A stretch of DNA of 7,867 bases from CAZKBP01 sp964551015 (GTDB lineage Bacteria; Bacteroidota; Bacteroidia; Cytophagales; Microscillaceae), in NCBI GenBank assembly GCA_964551015.1, contig CAZKBP010000081.1, positions 1 through 7,867 of the forward strand. Direction: 5' to 3'. The translations under genes were made by a program, and so were the position numbers. Below, in pieces: positions 1-6,160 of the stretch. The notes beneath the pieces are model-generated. The model was given only the letters and a program-made list of their open reading frames with translations. It did no database searches and was not told where the DNA came from. How positions within the stretch are numbered: position 1 is the first letter of the stretch; each line of letters starts with the position of its first letter.

Positions 1-596
1 CTTTTACCTGGTTGCATACCTACCACTTTAATAAAAACTGGGGCATCGAGTGGGGACTAGGTTATGGCGGTTTGCCCTGGCGTTACTATTACGAGACAAC
101 CATCCAAGAAAGCGGAATGGAATATAGCTTTCCTTTATATGATACTTATCGCATTGAGTATATAAATTTTCCTTTGCAGGCTGTTTTCCGAAGCAGAATC
201 AAACCGAAATTGTACTTAGGTATACGCTCTGGTATATCCATTCGGTACGTTCTGCTAGAAGGTTTAGGAGTTAGTGCTATGACTGTAGATGATAACCAAA
301 CCTGGAGCTTCATATTTCACTCTGAAAGCGAATTCGATAATAACTTTCGTACCAATTTTAATCTAGAGACAGGTTTATCTTGGTTGCTTCCTCACCACGA
401 TATGGTAGAGTTTCAACTGATTGCCAATATCTCTCCCCGTGATTTCATGAAAACCCGTTATTACTTCTTCCCCGGCACAGAAGACGAGACCTTTGGCTAC
501 TACACGAGCAAGGGAAGCTACGTGGGCTTCTCGATAGGCTATACTTTTACCAAGATCAGAAAGCTCTATCGGGAGTATCGCAAGGGTAAGCGCTAG
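1..596 (+). CDS. Outer-membrane beta-barrel protein, 3' part only
   Basis: The reading frame is open to the left edge (first full codon at position 3), so the true start lies outside the window; the TTG at 12 is internal. About 197 residues are visible. They show alternating hydrophobic/polar stretches rich in Tyr, Trp, Phe and Gly, typical of transmembrane beta-strands: GIEWGLGYGG near the left, YINFPLQAVF, KLYLGIRSGISIRY, FNLETGLSWLL and a last strand YVGFSIGYTF. A strand ending in Phe is the usual outer-membrane assembly signal, but here a basic tail of about 15 residues (TKIRKLYREYRKGKR) follows it. The pattern fits the small 8-10 stranded outer-membrane barrels common in Bacteroidota (PorT/OMP_b-brl type), which are mostly of unknown function. 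The signal peptide cannot be seen. The class is fairly sure; a specific role is not. Confidence 0.8.
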   Translation, partial: FTWLHTYHFNKNWGIEWGLGYGGLPWRYYYETTIQESGMEYSFPLYDTYRIEYINFPLQAVFRSRIKPKLYLGIRSGISIRYVLLEGLGVSAMTVDDNQTWSFIFHSESEFDNNFRTNFNLETGLSWLLPHHDMVEFQLIANISPRDFMKTRYYFFPGTEDETFGYYTSKGSYVGFSIGYTFTKIRKLYREYRKGKR

Positions 597-906
597 CGCG
601 TGGTAGGTTCTTTTTTTATTTAAAAAAATAGGAAGAGAAAAGTCATTCGTGTTTTTTCGAGAAAGCATTGATCGTAGCAAGATTCACGAGATATGACACG
701 TTCAGGTAATATTATCGCGCTTTTACCTCGGGTATGGCCTTGATGAAATTGCACCACTTGGCTGTGGGTATTACTGCCATGTAGTTCAAACCATTAGCTA
801 ATCGAGCCTTGACCATTTCACGGTTAATTACTATGTTTAAGGATAGGCCATTAAAATACCTAACATCAGCACAGCATTCAAAAATAACATACACGATCAG
901 ATCAAT
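597..906. other. 310-bp spacer with a possible gene remnant
   Basis: No gene with a convincing start lies here. Just after the barrel gene is an A/T run (611-629: seven T, ATT, then seven A) that is nearly self-complementary, but it lacks a GC stem and is not a clear terminator. On the minus strand 712-939 is open. Its last part (about 712-860) has ordinary-looking codons and ends in IPEVKAR and TAA, while its upstream part runs into the start of the acyl-CoA dehydrogenase gene. It may be the decayed 3' end of a gene, or chance. I do not recognise it. Confidence 0.5.
809..839 (+). promoter_or_regulatory. Weak promoter candidate for the acyl-CoA dehydrogenase gene
   Basis: TTG at 809-811 is followed after 20 bases by TATGTTTA at 832-839. 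This matches the Bacteroidota -33/-7 pattern (TTTG, then TAnnTTTG) except for the last base of the -7 box and the first T of the -33 box. A transcript from here would have a leader of about 60 bases before the ATG at 907. The match is imperfect and could be chance. Confidence 0.25.
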
Positions 907-2076
907 ATGAAATTTCCTTATTTTAAAGAAGAACATCATTTATTCCGCCAGAGTCTGAGAGATTTTCTGACCAAAGAAGTAACTCCTCACATTGACGAGT
1001 GGGAAGAAAAAGGAGAAATTCCCCGAGAGATTTTCAAAAAATTTGGAGAAATGGGCTATTTCGGCCTGAGCTTTCCCGAGGAATACGGTGGCTCGGATTT
1101 GGATTACTTTTATTCTGTAATTTTTAGTGAAGAATTGGTCAGGGTGAATTCAGGTGGTTTTGCGGCTTCTATCGGGGCGCACCCGGGCTTGGCAATGACG
1201 CACATCTACGCCGAAGGAAACGAAGCCCAGAGACAAAAATACCTCCTGCCCGGCATCCGTGGAGAAATCGTGGGTTGCCTGGCGATTACCGAACCAGGTG
1301 GAGGCTCAGACGTGGCGGCCGTTCAGACCAAGGCGGTTCGTGAAGGCGATGAATATATCATCAATGGCTCCAAAACTTTTATCACCAACGGCGTGTACAG
1401 TGACTTTCTGATCGTAGCCGTGCGCACCAATCCCGATTCCGCCTCGGGTGGTATCAGTATGATGATCATAGATCGGGATACGCCGGGAGTGAGCGCCACC
1501 AAGCTCAAAAAACTGGGCTGGCATGCTTCAGATACAGGTGAGATTTCCTTTGACGAGGTGCGCGTACCCGCAGAAAATCTACTGGGACAGGAGAATCAAG
1601 GTTTTTATTATATCATGCAGCACTTTGCCTCGGAGCGTCTGGCCATGGCGATCACGGGCTATGCGGCGGCAGAGTATGCCTTAGAGTTGACTTTACAGTA
1701 TATGTCCGAGCGAAAAGCCTTCGGAAGACCTATTGATAAATTTCAGGTATTGAGGCACCGCATCGCACAGATGGCCAGCGAGATAGAGATGAACAAAACT
1801 TTTGCCTATACCATCGCCGATCGTTATCAGCAAGGGGACTATATTGTCAAAGAAGCCTCGATGGCCAAGCTCTTGGCTACGCAATTGAGTGATAGGGTCA
1901 TGTACGAGTGCTTGCAGATTTTTGGAGGCTATGGTTATATGGAGGAATATCCGCTGGCGAGAATGTTTCGGGATAGTCGTGTGGGTACAATTGGGGGAGG
2001 GACTTCGGAAATCCTCTGTGAAATTATTTCTAAAATGGTGATTGACCAAAAAAATTACCAAAAGGCAGTGCATTAG
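907..2076 (+). CDS. Acyl-CoA dehydrogenase (LCAD/IVD-like catalytic arrangement)
   Basis: A 389-residue flavoprotein of normal family length that would oxidise an acyl-CoA to the trans-2-enoyl-CoA, passing electrons to electron-transfer flavoprotein, in the cytoplasm. Three parts are visible: an N-terminal helical domain (about 1-120), a beta domain with the first family signature LAITEPGGGSD (125-135), and a C-terminal helical domain with SERKAFGRPI (267-276) and QIFGGYGYMEEYP (337-349). In short- and medium-chain enzymes the catalytic Glu lies just before the GT of a YEGT motif; here that stretch reads IGGGTSE and the site is Gly364. Instead SERLA (242-246) offers Glu243, where isovaleryl- and long-chain acyl-CoA dehydrogenases carry their base. 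The substrate is therefore more likely a branched or long acyl-CoA, though sequence alone cannot fix it. No Shine-Dalgarno precedes the ATG. It stands alone, with no ETF or thiolase gene beside it. Confidence 0.95.
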   Translation: MKFPYFKEEHHLFRQSLRDFLTKEVTPHIDEWEEKGEIPREIFKKFGEMGYFGLSFPEEYGGSDLDYFYSVIFSEELVRVNSGGFAASIGAHPGLAMTHIYAEGNEAQRQKYLLPGIRGEIVGCLAITEPGGGSDVAAVQTKAVREGDEYIINGSKTFITNGVYSDFLIVAVRTNPDSASGGISMMIIDRDTPGVSATKLKKLGWHASDTGEISFDEVRVPAENLLGQENQGFYYIMQHFASERLAMAITGYAAAEYALELTLQYMSERKAFGRPIDKFQVLRHRIAQMASEIEMNKTFAYTIADRYQQGDYIVKEASMAKLLATQLSDRVMYECLQIFGGYGYMEEYPLARMFRDSRVGTIGGGTSEILCEIISKMVIDQKNYQKAVH

Positions 2077-2092
2077 AAGCTACTATTTTCTG

Positions 2093-2180
2093 GTTGTTAG
2101 TTATTGGTTGCTTTTAACTATTTTTTCGGGAGGGAAGACTTGAGATGCGTATTCTTGCAGGAGAGCCATTAACTAACAAC
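2093..2180 (+). repeat. 11-bp inverted repeat enclosing a weak terminator-like hairpin
   Basis: GTTGTTAGTTA at 2093-2103 is the exact reverse complement of TAACTAACAAC at 2170-2180, 66 bases apart, filling the spacer between two convergent genes. Inside, TAGTTA (2098-2103) can instead pair with TAACTA (2115-2120), an AT-only six-base stem followed at once by six T (2121-2126). That could be a weak terminator for the acyl-CoA dehydrogenase transcript. The two pairings use the same left arm and exclude each other. Confidence 0.45.
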
Positions 2181-2183
2181 TAT

Positions 2184-2741
2184 TTAAGCGATTTTGACTG
2201 TTTTTGCGACCTTCACGACTAAAGAAAAAAAGCAGTAGTCTTCATTAATATTCACTGATTTTATTTCTATGGGTAGGCCAGAAATAAGCGCGACCTGAAT
2301 TAAGCCAATACCTGCTCCTTTGCTTTTCTTTTCAGGGGGTTCCATTCTTTTTTTGCGCTTAAATTGGCGTAAGCCTTCACGATCTAGTGAGTTGAGATGT
2401 TCGCAGCGCTTGCTCACGGCTTGAAAATCTTCTTTCTCGATCAAATTCCCGCAAGAGATTTGGTAATGGTCTTCTATGTCTTGAAGGAGGATCGTACCAA
2501 TGCTTTCATTACGGCTTCCAAAAAATGCTCTCTCTGCGGAGTAGAATAAAATATTTTGCACCAATTCAATCAAAATAGCAAACATCTTACGCCCTGCCTT
2601 GGGGTCTTGGATGATTCTGCTGCGAATATCCTCAATGATTTCGGACAAGACCAAATCTGTAACAGGTCCCTTGTAGGAGATCACAATATTTTGAGTATCA
2701 GAGAGCGTGTAGTAATCTAACAAGCTAAACTCTTGCTCCAT
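2184..2741 (-). CDS. SiaB-family (DUF6272) GHKL-type protein kinase
   Basis: A 185-residue soluble protein resembling SiaB, the kinase of the SiaABCD pathway. In Pseudomonas, SiaB phosphorylates the small protein SiaC, SiaA (a PP2C-type phosphatase) removes the phosphate, and unphosphorylated SiaC activates the diguanylate cyclase SiaD. A GHKL ATP-binding fold is suggested by an N-box IELVQNILFYSAE (58-70, Glu59 and Asn63 in the ExxxN position) and a glycine-rich lid GAGIGLIQVA (142-151). A charged loop rich in Lys and Glu (about 127-141) precedes the lid. No His phospho-acceptor or sensor domain is present, as expected for this family. The ATG at 2739-2741 has no Shine-Dalgarno. No SiaC (DUF1987), SiaA or GGDEF gene lies in the window, so the partner must be elsewhere. 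The family call is good; the downstream output is unknown. Confidence 0.8.
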   Translation of the reverse strand: MEQEFSLLDYYTLSDTQNIVISYKGPVTDLVLSEIIEDIRSRIIQDPKAGRKMFAILIELVQNILFYSAERAFFGSRNESIGTILLQDIEDHYQISCGNLIEKEDFQAVSKRCEHLNSLDREGLRQFKRKKRMEPPEKKSKGAGIGLIQVALISGLPIEIKSVNINEDYCFFSLVVKVAKTVKIA

Positions 2742-2999
2742 ATCTTTGATTTTAGGGCTCAGATCGAATAAAGATGGTGGTATTCATTGAAAGCAAGAAA
2801 ACACCGTAGTATAGTTGCATTTTTCCGCTCAACAACTGAACCAAAACGAGAAAATTTCCTCGCATTATACTTTTGAAATTTACTAAGTAACTTACTTTTC
2901 TGATTTTTATATTTAATTTTTTCTTAAATTTGCTAAAATTAATGAGCAATGTTTCTAAAATAAGCAAAATGACACCTTTGCTTTAAGTATAAAATCAAA
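2742..2999. other. AT-rich divergent promoter region
   Basis: This 258-bp spacer separates the divergent kinase and nuclease genes and must hold both promoters. On the + strand TACTTTTG at 2868-2875 is an exact TAnnTTTG box, but no TTTG lies 19-21 bases upstream; a start near 2882 would give a leader of about 118 bases for the nuclease gene. On the minus strand I found no exact box for the kinase. A short palindrome TAAGTAACTTA (2884-2894) lies just downstream of the box and could be an operator, or chance in AT-rich DNA. Confidence 0.35.
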
Positions 3000-3644
3000 A
3001 TGTGGCAATATCTATACATCTTCTTTCACTATTCTTATCAATTCACGGAAGCCTACTGGCCTTTTTCTTTAATTATCTTAGTTTCCTTTTTCTATTTGGC
3101 TTATCGGTTTTTGATTTTATCAAAAATTGCCTTGATTGCCCTCTCGCCTTTTCATGGCAAAATCACACGGGTAGTCCGCTGTGCGGATGGGGATACCATC
3201 GTTGTGGGTAATCCGCGTAATCGTAGGCGTCGCCAAAAAGTAAGGTTGATCGGCGTAGATACTCCAGAAAGTCTGCGTTCGCTCTATCAAGATATTATGC
3301 CCTATGGCAAAGAAGCCTCTGCTTACACACGTAAACGCTTGAAAAAAGGCCGAAGAATCTTCCTGATTTATGGCCGAGCCAAGCGCGACCGCTTTGGGCG
3401 TTTACTGGCTTATGTTTATTTAGATACGGGTGAATTCTTTAATGCCACTTTGGTGAAAAAAGGCTATGCCTTTGCCGACGCCCACCCTCCTAATGTAAAA
3501 TACGCTAAACTTTTTCAAAAAAGCGAAAGAAAAGCCAAGCGTCGCCGGAGAGGATTGTGGAGCATCTATAATTCTAAAAGTGATCTAAAAGACCGCTATG
3601 AACGCTCGGCTGAATATCGACGCTTCAGACAAAGGTATGGCTGA
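3000..3644 (+). CDS. Membrane-anchored thermonuclease (SNase-fold) protein
   Basis: A 214-residue protein with a hydrophobic N-terminus (about 21-50, one or two membrane segments) and a staphylococcal-nuclease OB-fold domain (about 53-188). Family nucleases cut DNA and RNA with Ca2+. All the key residues can be placed: Asp65 in the DGDT motif (Asp21 of the S. aureus enzyme), Arg82, Asp87 and Glu90 in RLIGVDTPE (Arg35, Asp40, Glu43), and Arg134 in RFGR (Arg87). An active enzyme is therefore expected. There is no cleavable-looking signal peptide, so the domain is probably tethered; the early segment lacks positive charge and Arg36/Lys42 follow it, so the side of the membrane is uncertain. A basic loop NPRNRRRRQK (71-80) replaces the short beta1-beta2 turn, and the C-terminus is also strongly basic, suiting nucleic-acid binding. 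ATG at 3000 follows an A/T-rich leader without Shine-Dalgarno. Confidence 0.9.
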   Translation: MWQYLYIFFHYSYQFTEAYWPFSLIILVSFFYLAYRFLILSKIALIALSPFHGKITRVVRCADGDTIVVGNPRNRRRRQKVRLIGVDTPESLRSLYQDIMPYGKEASAYTRKRLKKGRRIFLIYGRAKRDRFGRLLAYVYLDTGEFFNATLVKKGYAFADAHPPNVKYAKLFQKSERKAKRRRRGLWSIYNSKSDLKDRYERSAEYRRFRQRYG

Positions 3645-3677
3645 AGCATTATATAATCAGTTGTTTAGTAAAAATGC

Positions 3678-3712
3678 TTGCCCAACCACTTTGTAATAAG
3701 ACAGTTGGGCAA
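3678..3712. repeat. Perfect 9-bp hairpin downstream of the nuclease gene
   Basis: TTGCCCAAC (3678-3686) and GTTGGGCAA (3704-3712) form a perfect nine-base stem around a 17-base loop, 34 bases past the nuclease stop. It is followed by TATAAATAAA rather than a T run, so alone it is not a classical terminator. It may protect the mRNA 3' end or act together with the terminator just after it. Confidence 0.6.
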
Positions 3713-3719
3713 TATAAAT

Positions 3720-3751
3720 AAAAAACCAGACGTAGGTCTGGTCTTTTTCTT
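3720..3751. terminator. Bidirectional intrinsic terminator
   Basis: ACCAGAC (3725-3731) pairs with GTCTGGT (3736-3742) over a four-base loop GTAG. On the + strand the stem is followed by CTTTTTCTT (3743-3751); on the minus strand the five A at 3720-3724, with the A of the stem, give a run of six T. It sits between the converging nuclease (+, stop 3644) and phasin-like (-, stop 3769) genes and can end both transcripts. Confidence 0.85.
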
Positions 3752-3768
3752 AGGAGGGGAAAGGAGTA

Positions 3769-4287
3769 TTATTTTTTCTGAGAAGATTCTATCATTTGGA
3801 TGTATTGGCGGGCATTTTCTACAAAACGATCGTGCATTTCTTTGGCTTGTGTAGAGGGGTCGTAGTTTTCCATTCCAAAAGAAGTAGCAAACATACCCGT
3901 GAATTGATCGTAATATTTTTTCCAAGCAATGAAAAGCTTGTCTGCGTTTTCCTTGTAAGTATCGAGCATTTTCTCGCCACCGTAATTGCTAGTGATTTCT
4001 TTATAAGCGTTTGCCCACTGTGCACTGAATTTCTCTTGGGTTTCTACCCATTGCTTCACGAAATCAGGTGTTTTGTCTGTAATCATTTGACCCTTTACCG
4101 ATTCGGTCATTTCTTTGGTGATGGTTTCTTGCTTAGCATACCAATCGCGCATCATCTGCATCACTTTTTCAACGGCATCGGGTTGGCCAAATGATTCACG
4201 CATTTTTTTGGAGGTTTCCATCAGGTTTTCAACCGATTTATTTTGAGTCTCTACTAGTACGTTTAGAATGTTCTTTGAGTCTGCCAT
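3769..4287 (-). CDS. Helical phasin-like protein
   Basis: I take the ATG at 4285-4287 as start, giving 172 residues (MADSKNIL...); an in-frame TTG at 4296 is a weaker choice. The protein looks almost entirely alpha-helical: rich in Lys, Glu, Gln and Met, no Cys, no signal peptide, no membrane segment. All four Trp residues (49, 80, 91, 122) open the same short motif, W-x3-[QY]-[EKD]-x-[IF]-[TS], spaced 31, 11 and 31 residues apart, which implies a duplicated 42-residue module (49-90 and 91-132). Long amphipathic helices of this kind and size resemble phasins, which coat polyhydroxyalkanoate granules, and the PhaE subunit of PHA synthase. No PHA synthase gene is nearby, so the function is only suggested; a cytoplasmic coiled-coil scaffold is an equal alternative. 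It is single-gene, ended by the bidirectional terminator, with a long AT-rich upstream region. Confidence 0.75.
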   Translation of the reverse strand: MADSKNILNVLVETQNKSVENLMETSKKMRESFGQPDAVEKVMQMMRDWYAKQETITKEMTESVKGQMITDKTPDFVKQWVETQEKFSAQWANAYKEITSNYGGEKMLDTYKENADKLFIAWKKYYDQFTGMFATSFGMENYDPSTQAKEMHDRFVENARQYIQMIESSQKK

Positions 4288-4476
4288 AATTTTCAAATTT
4301 TAATGATAGGGTTTAAATATTTGTCCGAAAATAGTAAAAACACGATGGAATAGTGAAAGGTCAAGATCAAAAATTTGTAAATAATCTAATAAAATCGTAT
4401 TCAAGCTATAAAATGGAAAGTGTAAATTGAACTTTTTAAATATTTTGACCTGAAAATTAATTTCATCGTAATTGCA

Positions 4477-4500
4477 CTATATAAATGTTTCTTTATATAG
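4477..4500. repeat. Perfect 9-bp AT-rich palindrome/hairpin
   Basis: CTATATAAA (4477-4485) and TTTATATAG (4492-4500) are exact reverse complements around a six-base spacer TGTTTC. There is no T run on either side, so it is not a terminator. The 24-bp dyad would suit a dimeric DNA-binding protein, or an RNA hairpin if transcribed. Low GC makes chance harder to exclude. Confidence 0.5.
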
Positions 4501-4660
4501 GATAAGCATTATTTTAAGACTTTCCAAATTTTAAAGATATTTTATATTTTCCCTTCAAAAATAGGTTTAAAGGTGCTTTTGAGGCTTGTTGTAAAACTCT
4601 GCTAGGTCGTGCAAACACAAGAGAAATGTGCGTTTGAATAGTATTATTTTTATTGAAGGA

Positions 4661-4769
4661 GTTTCAACTGAAAAAATTGCTATATAACTTTTCCGTTATT
4701 CAGGTGATTTATCGAGTTTTATAAGCGGGAATTCTATAAATTGCAAGTTGAAACCAAAATAATAGCAAT
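4661..4769 (+). promoter_or_regulatory. Possible pseudoknot leader before protoporphyrinogen oxidase
   Basis: Two exact inverted repeats are interleaved. X, GTTTCAACT (4661-4669), matches X', AGTTGAAAC (4746-4754). Y, ATTGCTAT (4676-4683), matches Y', ATAGCAAT (4762-4769). The order X-Y-X'-Y' means both stems together would make a pseudoknot. The X-Y gap is 6 bases and the X'-Y' gap 7. A six-base hairpin TTTATA/TATAAA (4718-4740) nests inside. Y' ends five bases before the ATG at 4775, so pairing could affect translation. That it is transcribed and acts as RNA is inference. Confidence 0.4.
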
Positions 4770-4774
4770 CCAGT

Positions 4775-6097
4775 ATGATTGGAATTATCGGAGCTGGTAT
4801 TTCCGGCCTGAGTTTGGCTTACCATTTAGAAAAACAAGAGCAGCCCTACATCTTGTTGGAAGCATCTGAACGACCTGGCGGATATATCCAAAGCTCGAAA
4901 ATACAAAACTATCACCTAGAATTGGGGCCTAATTCCTTGCTGGTAGACGAAGCAACGGAGCATTTTCTGCACGAGCTTGGCCTCGAGTCTGAAATATTAC
5001 CCTCTCTGGAAGTAAGCAAGCAACGCTACATTTTCCGAGATGGAAAATACCGGAAGCTTCCTGCTCATCCTTTGGCCTTGCTGAAAAATAGCTTTTTTAG
5101 TTGGTCGGCCAAATGGTCTCTTTTCCAGGAAAGAAAGCGCCCAGCCGAAGATTATCCTCACGAAACCATTGCCCACTTTTTTAATAGACGTTTTGGGGCA
5201 GAAATCACCGATTATGCGCTCAATCCCTTTATTTCAGGAATCTACGCGGGCGACCCTGAGCAATTACTGATAGAAGAAACTTTTCCCCAGCTCAAAGCTT
5301 ACGAAAAAGAGTATGGCTCTGTTCTCAAGGGCTTTATCAAGAACAAAGGGGGGCAACGTAAAAAATCATTGAGCTTTAAAAAAGGAATGGAACAACTCCC
5401 TCTGGCCATTGCCAAACAACTCACAGGCTTGGTGTACGGGCAAGAAGTACAACGAATCAGCCGAGAAGGAGAAGATTATCTGATCCATACGCCTCAAGAA
5501 ACTTATCAGGTACAAAAAGTAGTGATCGCTACCCCTGCCTTTGCCGCGCGCACTTTCTTAGCAGATTTACATCCCAACTGGGCAGAAGCACTGAGCAACA
5601 TCTATTATCCGCCCATGATTGCGGTGCATTCGGCTTACAAGCGACACCAAGTCAAACATCCGCTCAATGGATTCGGGGCACTTCATCCCAAAGTAGAAAA
5701 CCTGTACACAGCGGGCAGTATCTGGTCTAGTTCGGTTTTTCCAGATCGTTGCCCAGAAGATGAGGTGCTCTTCACTACCTTCGTGGGGGGGAGCCAGTAC
5801 GTAAACCACACACGAGGTACGGACTTAGTTACCTTGGGTAAGGTTCATCAAGAGTTAGCTTATTATTATGGGATCAAAGGTACACCCGTTTTTCAGAATT
5901 TATATCGCTGGGAAAAGGCGATTCCACAATACGACCAGCAAATCTTAGCCGCCCTCCAAATGGCTCAAAAAATGGAAGCAAAAAATCTATTCGTGTGCGC
6001 CAACTGGAAAGATGGCATCTCTCTGGCTGATTGTATCAAGAAAGCTAAAACATTGGCCTCTGAGATCAGCGAAAACCAAAGTGTGCATTCCTCTTGA
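4775..6097 (+). CDS. hemG: Oxygen-dependent protoporphyrinogen oxidase
   Basis: A 440-residue FAD enzyme that oxidises protoporphyrinogen IX to protoporphyrin IX, the step before ferrochelatase in the protoporphyrin-dependent haem pathway, probably at the inner face of the membrane. Visible are the N-terminal dinucleotide-binding motif GAGISGL (6-12), the ribose-binding Glu and motif in LLEASERPGGYIQS (27-40), the substrate-domain stretch ELGPNSLL (49-56), the family hallmark FNRRFGAEI (136-144) with NPFISGIYAGDP (150-161), and the C-terminal FAD motif around NWKDGISLADCI (410-421). GFGALHP (299-305) and SSSVFPDRCPEDE (318-330) are also typical. The length is slightly short but complete. The fold is that of the HemY/PPOX type rather than the flavodoxin-like HemG of enterobacteria; the symbol hemG is used for both, and hemY is an alternative. 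No other hem genes are adjacent. The long leader upstream may regulate it. Confidence 0.93.
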   Translation: MIGIIGAGISGLSLAYHLEKQEQPYILLEASERPGGYIQSSKIQNYHLELGPNSLLVDEATEHFLHELGLESEILPSLEVSKQRYIFRDGKYRKLPAHPLALLKNSFFSWSAKWSLFQERKRPAEDYPHETIAHFFNRRFGAEITDYALNPFISGIYAGDPEQLLIEETFPQLKAYEKEYGSVLKGFIKNKGGQRKKSLSFKKGMEQLPLAIAKQLTGLVYGQEVQRISREGEDYLIHTPQETYQVQKVVIATPAFAARTFLADLHPNWAEALSNIYYPPMIAVHSAYKRHQVKHPLNGFGALHPKVENLYTAGSIWSSSVFPDRCPEDEVLFTTFVGGSQYVNHTRGTDLVTLGKVHQELAYYYGIKGTPVFQNLYRWEKAIPQYDQQILAALQMAQKMEAKNLFVCANWKDGISLADCIKKAKTLASEISENQSVHSS

Positions 6098-6110
6098 TGA
6101 CAGATCTGAA

Positions 6111-6141
6111 TTTGCTTTTCTCAGACTTAATTGTAAATTTG
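6111..6141 (+). promoter_or_regulatory. Strong Bacteroidota-type promoter
   Basis: TTTG at 6111-6114 is followed after exactly 19 bases by TAAATTTG at 6134-6141, a perfect match to both boxes of the Bacteroidota primary sigma factor pattern. Transcription would start near 6148, about 13 bases before the ATG at 6161. The gene downstream thus probably has its own promoter, despite being only 63 bp from the preceding gene. Confidence 0.65.
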
Positions 6142-6160
6142 GTCTAAAATCCTGTATTCT

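Larger units (their letters stand above)
4288..4774. other. 487-bp AT-rich divergent intergenic region
   Basis: No coding frame is supported. It separates the phasin-like gene (-) from protoporphyrinogen oxidase (+) and should hold both promoters, but no full TTTG-N19..21-TAnnTTTG match was found. A lone minus-strand box TATTTTTG (4556-4563) has no -33 partner. It holds a strong small hairpin (4477-4500) and a crossed inverted-repeat pair (4661-4769), both listed separately. A near direct repeat links them: ATTGCACTATATAA (4471-4484) and ATTGCTATATAA (4676-4687). The unusual length suggests room for a regulatory leader or small RNA. Confidence 0.6.

Noticed and set aside
611..629. Terminator after the barrel gene
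   Set aside because: Only a T run facing an A run with no GC stem; imperfect symmetry.
375..680. 101-codon open frame on the minus strand overlapping the barrel gene
   Set aside because: It lies mostly antisense to a gene with clear beta-barrel character and has no family features of its own.
1306..2073. Several minus-strand open frames inside the acyl-CoA dehydrogenase
   Set aside because: They mirror a full-length, well-conserved enzyme on the + strand and show no motif.
4288..4296. TTG at 4296 as start of the phasin-like protein
   Set aside because: An ATG three codons later (4285-4287) is in frame and gives a more usual start.
4556..4563. Minus-strand TATTTTTG as promoter of the phasin-like gene
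   Set aside because: No TTTG or near match at the -33 distance, and it lies about 270 bases from the start codon.
4746..4754. GTTGAAAC as a CRISPR repeat end
   Set aside because: Only one copy, with no regular repeat-spacer pattern around it.
5567..5809. 80-codon minus-strand frame inside the oxidase gene
   Set aside because: Antisense shadow of conserved oxidase motifs; no recognisable domain.
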